Shown piece by piece: positions 1 to 5,287 of a stretch of 5,929 nucleotides of DNA. The stretch lies in NCBI GenBank assembly GCA_014730055.1, contig WJIV01000159.1, forward strand, positions 1-5,929. The letters are read 5' to 3'. The position numbers were made by a program, and so were the translations under genes. The number at the start of each line of letters is the position of its first letter. The first letter of the stretch is position 1. The notes beneath the pieces were generated by a model. The model searched no databases. It was not told where the DNA came from and saw only the letters and a list, made by a program, of their open reading frames with translations. This DNA comes from Candidatus Bathyarchaeota archaeon. GTDB lineage: Archaea > Thermoproteota > Bathyarchaeia > TCS64.

Positions 1-916
1 GAATATAGGCTTCTCTCAGTTTAGTGAATGATGATTCATATGATTCTATCTCGTGTAAGGTCTCTGCTTCTTGAATAAGCCGGTCCAACTCGCCAAGTCT
101 CTGTCTCTCGACTGCCAAGTAGAAACCTTCTTCCTCTTTCTCATTTATTACCCTACGAAGAGTATCAGACTCGTTTTTTACGCTCAAAAGACTTTCAGGT
201 AGAACTTTACTTCTGAGATCGACATCTACATATTGACCTGGCTCTAAACCGTCTCGGAAATCATCCAAAATCATAGTTCTCTGGCTTGTCTTCTCTCCGA
301 TTTTGACGTTCGAGATCACCTCTACAAGTATTTCTGTATTAACTGGGACCAGTACTGTGTTCCCTTGTATTTTAACTAGCTCAGTGAAACTCTCAGCCTG
401 AGAACCATAGGTTAGAGAGAGATCCCCGGATTTTAGAATAGTCTCGGATGAGGCATTAAGTACCTTATACGTGTTTGAAGGAATGCTAGAGGTCTCAATA
501 AAGTATGCTCTTCCCCGAATCTTTATTGATGCAGCTCTCGTTAGCCTTATAACGAGACTCTCATCAAAATCCGTACGTATATATTTACCATATGGAACAT
601 AGGTTGATTCCCCGTTTATCTGGCTGACAATAACCCGGTAGTTTTCGCCACTCTCAATCTTTACTGAGAAAGCTCCTTCGCTATCAGCTGTAATTCTCTT
701 AAAAGGCTCCCACCTTGAGGAGTATCTTCTCCAGTATCTCTGAGAATATACCTCGACGAGCGCGCCTTCTAGTGGTTCTCCTGTCTCAAAATCCAAAACC
801 TCACCAGTGAGGAAAACAGAATTCTGGGCATTAGAGAGGGACGTGCTAAACGCTAAAAGAATATATAAGAATACTATTAGGTATAGAGCTCTGTAGCGTT
901 TCACAGGATTTCTCAT
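1..916 (-). CDS. Secreted protein with carboxypeptidase-regulatory-like domain and helical C-terminal part (3' end cut by window)
   Basis: An open frame of 305 codons reads leftwards from ATG at 916 and runs off the window edge, so the C-terminus is missing. Residues 1-31 look like a Sec signal peptide: basic start (MRNPVKRYR), hydrophobic core about 11-24, likely cleavage after SNA or AQ. Residues 34-100 (motifs LTGEVLDFETGEPLEGALVEV and ADSEGAFSVKI) match the beta-sandwich fold of CarboxypepD_reg-like domains, usually extracellular modules. Residues 100-240 look mostly beta. From about 245 the sequence becomes charged and probably helical (ERQRLGELDRLIQEAETLHE), possibly a coiled coil or a TPR-like helical hairpin. 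It is probably exported or cell-surface-attached; no enzyme motif is visible. It starts 31 bases after the zinc-finger gene on the same strand, so cotranscription is possible. No Shine-Dalgarno sequence is seen. The function is unknown. Confidence 0.85.
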   Translation of the reverse strand, partial: MRNPVKRYRALYLIVFLYILLAFSTSLSNAQNSVFLTGEVLDFETGEPLEGALVEVYSQRYWRRYSSRWEPFKRITADSEGAFSVKIESGENYRVIVSQINGESTYVPYGKYIRTDFDESLVIRLTRAASIKIRGRAYFIETSSIPSNTYKVLNASSETILKSGDLSLTYGSQAESFTELVKIQGNTVLVPVNTEILVEVISNVKIGEKTSQRTMILDDFRDGLEPGQYVDVDLRSKVLPESLLSVKNESDTLRRVINEKEEEGFYLAVERQRLGELDRLIQEAETLHEIESYESSFTKLREAYI

Positions 917-947
917 AATTATCTTGTATTAAAGAACAATGGTTAGA

Positions 948-1118
948 TTAGTTTAACGGATCCTCTGACCATCCATCCATGGGCTCCTCCTCCCAGCCCT
1001 GGCAGTCATAGCAAAGCTTATTCTTAATATCACCGCACTCCTCACAAAATTTTGAGTCACATTCAACACAACAATAAACCTCTGGAACTTCCATTCCACA
1101 AATCTCGCATAAGGGCAT
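948..1118 (-). CDS. Cysteine-rich zinc-finger miniprotein (56 aa), B-box/FYVE/RING-like spacing
   Basis: A complete 56-codon frame from ATG at 1118 to TAA at 948-950. It holds nine cysteines: C4, C7, C16, C17, C20, C25, C28, C36 and C39. Four CxxC pairs (4/7, 17/20, 25/28, 36/39) with a tight four-residue gap between pairs two and three recall cross-brace two-zinc folds (B-box, FYVE, RING); a pair of zinc ribbons is the alternative. The tail (41-56) is acidic with two tryptophans (GWEEEPMDGWSEDP) and could be a binding peptide. There is no in-frame ATG, GTG or TTG shortly upstream, so this start is the best choice. It lies between the AOR gene and the secreted-protein gene on the same strand, with a candidate TATA box 32 bases before the ATG. 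The dense, regular cysteine pattern makes a chance ORF unlikely. Function is unknown; protein or nucleic-acid binding is only a guess. Confidence 0.8.
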   Translation of the reverse strand: MPLCEICGMEVPEVYCCVECDSKFCEECGDIKNKLCYDCQGWEEEPMDGWSEDPLN

Positions 1119-1149
1119 AATAATCCAGTAAACCGGTCTCCTATTTCTT

Positions 1150-1157
1150 CTTATAAG
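1150..1157 (-). promoter_or_regulatory. Candidate archaeal TATA box for the zinc-finger gene
   Basis: The 8-base palindrome CTTATAAG is centred 35 bases before the ATG at 1118. With the usual archaeal spacing of about 25 bases from TATA centre to transcription start, the leader would be about 10 bases. No purine-rich BRE is evident next to it, so the assignment is tentative. It would give the zinc-finger gene and the secreted-protein gene a promoter separate from the AOR gene. Confidence 0.35.
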
Positions 1158-1183
1158 TATAGCGAGGGAAAATATGAGGGATT

Positions 1184-3046
1184 CTAATAATCAATTCCTA
1201 GCTTTTTTATCGATTCCTCAGTTGGTACGCCTGTCTCAATGTCCCAACCCCTCTCAGAAAAATATTCATCGAGCATTAGATCCAGATCAACTGTCACTCC
1301 ACCGCTTCCAGGATTATCTAGAGCATGCTCCTTGAACCTCTTTGGTAAATCATCATCAAGGCGATTTATCCCCTCGCGTACACCAAATAGACGCTCAATT
1401 GTAATAATCCTAGAGCCGACTTTTCGCACATCCTCATTAGAGAATTTTAGCCCTGTTGTAATTTCCATAACCTCTGAAACACGCTCAAAAGGTAAGAGCA
1501 TCATGTTCTGCATTATGTTCTTGCACACCTCAAGCGCATCGATCACCGCACACCAGTCTTCAAAATAGTTGATCAGTTTTCCTTTACCCTTATCAGATCT
1601 CCTAAGTGTTGCTCCTGGTTCTCCGAACATCTTCTCACCTATAGCAGGATCATCACTCAGCTCAATGAAAGGTTCACTACGAAGATGATCTCCCCCCCTT
1701 GATGCGACAGCATAGCCAAGTCCAAATCCCTTTAAACCTCTCGGATCAGCCATTATTAGATCCATACCTTTTACTTGAATAGCCTCATCGAGCCCTTTAC
1801 CAAGATTCTCTGCAGCTGACCTTGTACCCCCTGCCAATATTTCACCAAATCCTTCCCCATTTGCTATCTGGTGGATTGTAGTTATTACCGCCTCTGGGTT
1901 CCCCCATGTGTACTCGATTCCACTAGTATCTTCCTTTGTTAGAACACCTTTTTCATAGAGCTCCATTGCCCATCCTATGCTTCCAGCAACCGAGAGAATG
2001 TCAAGTCCATACTGATTGCAAAGATCATTCGCCTTCAGAGCTAGCTCAATATCAGGATTACCAATCCTACTGGAGAAACTACCAAGAGACTCGTATTCGG
2101 GCCCTTCACCGTGCAGGCCTTTATATGGTCCATCTCTAACGCAGTAGATCCTGCTACATGGAATTGTACATGCGAAGCATCCTCTGGTTTTTACATTATA
2201 CTCTCTTGCTAGCCTCTCACCACTGACATCGGAAGCTGATTCAAAGGTCCCCAACTGGTAATTTCTAGTAGGTAGAAACCCGGCTTCATTGGCCATCATT
2301 AGGATCCTCGTCGTACCCATCAGACGTCTTCCCGGGTATTGTTCGTGTTCCCTTATCTCCTCTTCCAACATTAGAACAATATCTTCAAAAGCACAAGGAT
2401 CAGCAACTTCCACATACCCCGTTCCACGAATCGCAACTGCCTTCAAATTCTTACTAGCCATTACAGCCCCCATACCGGTCCTGCTTGCTGCCCTGACCTG
2501 GTTGGCAAATAAACCAGAAATTTTAACCCCTCTCTCAGCTGCTGGACCACATATTAGTGTCTGCACCATCGGATCATTGAGTTCATTCTTTATCTTTCGA
2601 TCAGCCGTGAAAACTGTATCATAAATCATATGATTTGAGGATCTTATCTCTACATCCCCATCCTGGATATAGATATATGAAGGTCCTTCAGCTATCCCTT
2701 CAATTATAATCTGATCATACCCAGCAAACTTCATCTCGGGAGCAAAGTGGCCACCAGCGTTACTATCACCAAGTATTCCTGTCTGAGGACTCTTAGCCGA
2801 GACATTAAATCGGCTAGCAGTTGGGAACATTGTGCCAACTAGCGGTCCGGTAGCGATCATCAGTTTGTTTTCTGGCCCAAGAGGAACAACTCCCTTGGGA
2901 ATTTCCTTGTATATTCTCTCTGCGTTTAACCCCCTCCCACCAATGTAGTTCCTTGCGGTCTCAGGGCTGAGGTTCTGAGATCGAACTTTGTTTCCTGAGA
3001 GATCAATCCTCAAGATCTTGCCAGTATATCCGAATAGGTCAGTCAT
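1184..3046 (-). CDS. aor: Aldehyde:ferredoxin oxidoreductase-family tungsten (or molybdenum) pterin enzyme
   Basis: 620 residues, normal full length for the AOR family. The family couples oxidation of an aldehyde to a carboxylate with ferredoxin reduction at a bis-pterin tungsten site, in the cytoplasm. The N-terminal domain (about 5-210) carries the typical FGYTGKILRIDLS opening, IGGRGLNA (35-42), SAKSPQTG (83-90) and GMGAVMASKNLKAVA (191-205). The [4Fe-4S] ligands are C290, C293, C297 (CFACTIPC) and distant C508 (DALEVC), as in Pyrococcus AOR. EGPEYES (314-320), the pterin-binding-like NQYGLD (344-349) and the DPRGLKGFGLGYAVASRGGDH block (434-454) are also intact. The start at 3046 has a GAGGTG ribosome binding site 8 bases upstream and overlaps the end of the polyferredoxin gene by 8 bases, implying translational coupling and a two-subunit enzyme like AorAB or WOR5. 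Substrate is not predictable; aldehydes from amino acid breakdown are the leading guess. Confidence 0.95.
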   Translation of the reverse strand: MTDLFGYTGKILRIDLSGNKVRSQNLSPETARNYIGGRGLNAERIYKEIPKGVVPLGPENKLMIATGPLVGTMFPTASRFNVSAKSPQTGILGDSNAGGHFAPEMKFAGYDQIIIEGIAEGPSYIYIQDGDVEIRSSNHMIYDTVFTADRKIKNELNDPMVQTLICGPAAERGVKISGLFANQVRAASRTGMGAVMASKNLKAVAIRGTGYVEVADPCAFEDIVLMLEEEIREHEQYPGRRLMGTTRILMMANEAGFLPTRNYQLGTFESASDVSGERLAREYNVKTRGCFACTIPCSRIYCVRDGPYKGLHGEGPEYESLGSFSSRIGNPDIELALKANDLCNQYGLDILSVAGSIGWAMELYEKGVLTKEDTSGIEYTWGNPEAVITTIHQIANGEGFGEILAGGTRSAAENLGKGLDEAIQVKGMDLIMADPRGLKGFGLGYAVASRGGDHLRSEPFIELSDDPAIGEKMFGEPGATLRRSDKGKGKLINYFEDWCAVIDALEVCKNIMQNMMLLPFERVSEVMEITTGLKFSNEDVRKVGSRIITIERLFGVREGINRLDDDLPKRFKEHALDNPGSGGVTVDLDLMLDEYFSERGWDIETGVPTEESIKKLGIDY

Positions 3047-3500
3047 TCATCTCCCACCTCACCTTGAGTGATTCAAGGGCATCCGAGGCATGTTCCTCGA
3101 AAGAATCAACCTCAGAAAAATCAAGAGCATTTGTCGGACATCTATTAACACATGCTGGTTCCCCATTACACTGGTCGCATATTATTGCTTTACCCTGATA
3201 TAGATGGACCGCCTCGTAGTTGCAGAGCTCGACACATTTACCGCAACCTATACAGGTTTGCTCATTTACTTTTATCACGCCATTTGAAAGAAACAATGCT
3301 TCCACAGGACAGCTATTTAATGGAGGGCAATCATCGCACTGCCGACACATTATTGGGTAATCGAGACCGTACCTGTCGTCCTTAAGTACTCTTACCCTGC
3401 TGATAGATGGGCTAAATTTTCCTGACTGTTGGAAACTACATACCATCTCACATTGCCTGCAGCCTGCACAATCCTCCGCATTTACAGTGATACGTTTCAA
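3039..3500 (-). CDS. Four-cluster [4Fe-4S] ferredoxin-like electron-transfer subunit (partner of AOR)
   Basis: 153 residues with exactly sixteen cysteines in four groups: C11/14/17/21, C52/55/58/64, C83/86/89/93 and C108/111/117/121. This is the layout of HycB/DmsB-type polyferredoxin subunits holding four [4Fe-4S] clusters; it resembles the small subunits that accompany some AOR-family enzymes (AorA, and the partner of Pyrococcus WOR5). It should carry electrons between the AOR active subunit and a soluble ferredoxin or other acceptor. No signal peptide is seen, so it acts in the cytoplasm. The start is TTG at 3500: no ATG or GTG lies between the upstream in-frame stop (TAA, 22 bases before) and C11, which is needed for cluster one. 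A TATA-like element 25-31 bases upstream suggests a leaderless message. The gene overlaps the AOR gene by 8 bases and follows the dehydratase after 42 bases. Confidence 0.92.
   Translation of the reverse strand: MKRITVNAEDCAGCRQCEMVCSFQQSGKFSPSISRVRVLKDDRYGLDYPIMCRQCDDCPPLNSCPVEALFLSNGVIKVNEQTCIGCGKCVELCNYEAVHLYQGKAIICDQCNGEPACVNRCPTNALDFSEVDSFEEHASDALESLKVRWEMND
3055..3060 (-). promoter_or_regulatory. Shine-Dalgarno site of the AOR gene
   Basis: GAGGTG, a six-base match to the archaeal anti-Shine-Dalgarno complement, lies 8 bases before the ATG at 3046 and inside the last codons of the polyferredoxin gene. It is the only convincing Shine-Dalgarno site in the window. It fits an internal operon gene, whereas the first genes of transcripts here look leaderless. 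It settles the AOR start. Confidence 0.7.
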
Positions 3501-3524
3501 TTTTAAACTAAATGCGTTTTAAGA

Positions 3525-3531
3525 AATAAAA
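3525..3531 (-). promoter_or_regulatory. Candidate TATA box of the polyferredoxin-AOR operon
   Basis: TTTTATT lies 25-31 bases before the TTG start at 3500, the spacing expected for a transcript starting at or next to the start codon. It sits in the 42-base gap after the dehydratase stop. The same pyrimidine-rich stretch (CTTCTTTTATTTCTT on the minus strand) could instead, or also, act as a U-rich terminator for the dehydratase message, so read-through from the dehydratase is not excluded. Confidence 0.4.
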
Positions 3532-3542
3532 GAAGTACTGAG

Positions 3543-4490
3543 CTAGGTCACGTGCTCCAGTATCTCCATTGAGAGGTTTCCACCACTTATGACCACACCG
3601 ACTTTCTGTTCCTCAAAGTGCTGTGGTTTTGACATCAAAGCACCGACGCCCACGGCTCCTGCCCCTTCTACCAGCATGTGATGCTCATGTAGCATGTATT
3701 GTATAGCTTCCAATATCTCCTTCTCCTCTAATATGATCCACTCATCTATACTCTCGCGGCAAATCTCAAAGGAGATCGATGCCGGCTCTAATCCACCATG
3801 GAGACCTTCAGCATACGAATCGCTCAGAGGAATATCATGGATCTCTCCCTTCCTTATGCACTCGTACATAACGGGACTCGCCACGCTCTGGACACCAATT
3901 ATCTTCGCATTCGTCGTAGCCTTGAATACACTGGCCACACCACTCGCAAGACCACCCCCACCAACAGGGACTAACACAACATCTAGTTTAGGCTGTTCCT
4001 CCAGCATCTCTAGCCCTATAGTTCCCTGTCCCATGATTAACTCCAAGTCGTTATATGGAGAGATGAAGGTCATTCCCTCCTCTTCCTCAAGCCTCCTGGC
4101 CATTCGCTCAGCATCCATGTATTCCTCACCGTGGACAGTGAGATCCACCCCATATCTCTCGATTGCTTGAATCTTCACATCAGGGGTATTCTCTGGAACT
4201 ATCACCCTTGCTTTTATCCCAAGCTCACGTGAAACATATCCAACCCCCTGGGCGTGATTCCCCGAACTACTGGTTACAACTCCTTTCCTCATTTCCTCTT
4301 CCGTTAAAGAAAGGATCTTGTTGGTGGCTCCTCTTATCTTAAAACTACCCGTGACCTGATAATTCTCTAGCTTTAACCAGACATCACCACCACAGATGTC
4401 ACTCAGTCCTATACTATATTCCATGGGTGTTCTCCTAGCCCATCTTCGAATCCTTTTCTGGGCCTCATATATCTGGCTTAACCTTAACAT
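3543..4490 (-). CDS. ilvA: PLP-dependent threonine/serine dehydratase, short form without ACT domain
   Basis: 315 residues, a fold-type II PLP enzyme of the threonine dehydratase/serine racemase group. The PLP lysine is K51 in GSFKIRGA (48-55). SSSGNHAQGV (74-83) holds the substrate and cofactor loop, PVGGGGLASG (175-184) binds the PLP phosphate, and SGGNL (302-306) closes the cofactor pocket. It deaminates threonine to 2-oxobutyrate and/or serine to pyruvate plus ammonia. The length matches catabolic enzymes: the C-terminal ACT regulatory domain of biosynthetic IlvA is absent, so isoleucine feedback is not expected. The segment AEGLHGG (227-233) replaces the familiar ADG-containing motif of classic threonine dehydratases, so specificity (threonine, serine, hydroxyaspartate, or racemase side activity) is uncertain. 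The ATG at 4490 has a TATA-like box about 25 bases upstream. It is the first gene of the leftward set, 42 bases before the polyferredoxin gene. Confidence 0.93.
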   Translation of the reverse strand: MLRLSQIYEAQKRIRRWARRTPMEYSIGLSDICGGDVWLKLENYQVTGSFKIRGATNKILSLTEEEMRKGVVTSSSGNHAQGVGYVSRELGIKARVIVPENTPDVKIQAIERYGVDLTVHGEEYMDAERMARRLEEEEGMTFISPYNDLELIMGQGTIGLEMLEEQPKLDVVLVPVGGGGLASGVASVFKATTNAKIIGVQSVASPVMYECIRKGEIHDIPLSDSYAEGLHGGLEPASISFEICRESIDEWIILEEKEILEAIQYMLHEHHMLVEGAGAVGVGALMSKPQHFEEQKVGVVISGGNLSMEILEHVT

Positions 4491-4510
4491 AGATAGGATA
4501 ATACAATCGG

Positions 4511-4518
4511 TATGTATA
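4511..4518 (-). promoter_or_regulatory. Candidate TATA box of the dehydratase gene
   Basis: TATACATA on the minus strand ends 21 and starts 28 bases before the ATG at 4490. This spacing predicts a leaderless transcript or one with only a few untranslated bases, in agreement with the lack of a Shine-Dalgarno sequence. Confidence 0.45.
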
Positions 4519-4540
4519 ACTTAACGGGTATCCAAAGCCC

Positions 4541-4550
4541 TTAATAATAA
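4541..4550 (+). promoter_or_regulatory. Candidate TATA box of the YkgJ-family gene
   Basis: TTAATAATAA lies 20-29 bases before the ATG at 4570, again a leaderless arrangement without a Shine-Dalgarno sequence. Only 22 bases separate it from the oppositely oriented box of the dehydratase gene, so one bound protein could affect both promoters. Confidence 0.45.
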
Positions 4551-4569
4551 AAGAATACTCGAATCCAGT

Positions 4570-5238
4570 ATGGATGAGGCTGTCTCTCCTCTTGATAGGA
4601 TCCTCAAGCACCCAAGCTTTGAACCGTTTAGTGGACCCAAGGCTTATGAGATCCTTGAAAAAGCTAAAGAGAGACTGAAAAACTCAAATAAACAAGACAT
4701 CCTAAAAGCTATCTCAAGTCTGGGGTTCATCACTGAGGAAGATTATGAAAGGATATTCAAGATTCAACAGGAGAACTGCGAGAGATGTGGTACATGCTGC
4801 ACCAAGATGAGACCAATGAATGTTACAAAATCTCAATTAAAAGCGATCGCTGAAAAAGAAGGCAAGAGCTATAAAAAAATTAAGAAATACTCGCGGGCTC
4901 GCCCAAACCGTGATGGTACGCTGAATGTATCACGGAACCCATGTCCGTTCTTTGAGAAAGGAAATTGTTCAGTTTACGATGAACGACCCATAGTCTGCAG
5001 GAGTTATCCAGCAAGCCAACTAATTGAGTTCCTCAGAGACGATGGCGGTTATCCAAATTGTCCAATAGCAGATGATCTACTGATTGAGATTGTCAGCCAC
5101 AGGGTATCTGAAGAAGAAAAATACAGAGATGATACAAAATTCACTCGTTCGAATCTGAATCAAGTACAGAGTATGTCGAATATCCCCGTCTGGGAAAAAA
5201 TCAACTACCTGAAAAAGATCAGTAAGGAAATACCCTGA
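4570..5238 (+). CDS. YkgJ-family CxxCxxCC metal-chelating protein
   Basis: 222 residues. The centre (about 68-165) carries the cysteine signature of the YkgJ/CxxCxxCC family (putative Zn- or Fe-chelating domain): C70, C73, C76, C77 in CERCGTCC, then C125 in NPCPFF, C133, C143 in the YDERPIVCRSYP motif, and C164. All eight family cysteines are present. The domain is flanked by an N-terminal helical, lysine-rich segment of about 69 residues and a charged C-terminal segment of about 58 residues that I do not recognise. There is no signal peptide or membrane segment, so it is probably cytoplasmic. The biochemical role of most of this family is unknown; the motif is shared with FliB-type lysine N-methylases, but no methyltransferase assignment is justified here. 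It is divergent from the dehydratase gene and 49 bases ahead of the nucleoside hydrolase on the same strand. Confidence 0.9.
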   Translation: MDEAVSPLDRILKHPSFEPFSGPKAYEILEKAKERLKNSNKQDILKAISSLGFITEEDYERIFKIQQENCERCGTCCTKMRPMNVTKSQLKAIAEKEGKSYKKIKKYSRARPNRDGTLNVSRNPCPFFEKGNCSVYDERPIVCRSYPASQLIEFLRDDGGYPNCPIADDLLIEIVSHRVSEEEKYRDDTKFTRSNLNQVQSMSNIPVWEKINYLKKISKEIP

Positions 5239-5250
5239 CAGCTTGGGAAA

Positions 5251-5259
5251 ATTTTTACA
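5251..5259 (+). promoter_or_regulatory. T-rich element between YkgJ and nucleoside hydrolase genes (TATA-like box or weak terminator)
   Basis: ATTTTTACA is centred about 33 bases before the ATG at 5288, fitting a promoter with a leader of about 7 bases. It also begins 13 bases after the YkgJ stop, where a five-T run could assist archaeal U-tract termination. The sequence does not decide between these roles. Confidence 0.3.
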
Positions 5260-5287
5260 CTCTACAGACCAAACAAATGAGGACCCC

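Noticed and set aside
1239..2624. Three plus-strand open frames (1239-1568, 1936-2139, 2289-2624)
   Set aside because: All are embedded antisense in the AOR gene and have no domain-like composition.
3152..3385. Plus-strand open frame of 77 codons
   Set aside because: Antisense to the polyferredoxin gene, whose sixteen-cysteine pattern proves the minus frame.
3694..4170. Open frame of 158 codons on the plus strand
   Set aside because: Fully antisense to the dehydratase gene, whose PLP motifs are intact; the translation is Ser/Pro-rich and unlike any family.
4496..4533. Five-base inverted repeat GGATA...TATCC in the divergent promoter region
   Set aside because: Too short and too widely spaced (28 bases) in A/T-rich DNA to claim as an operator.
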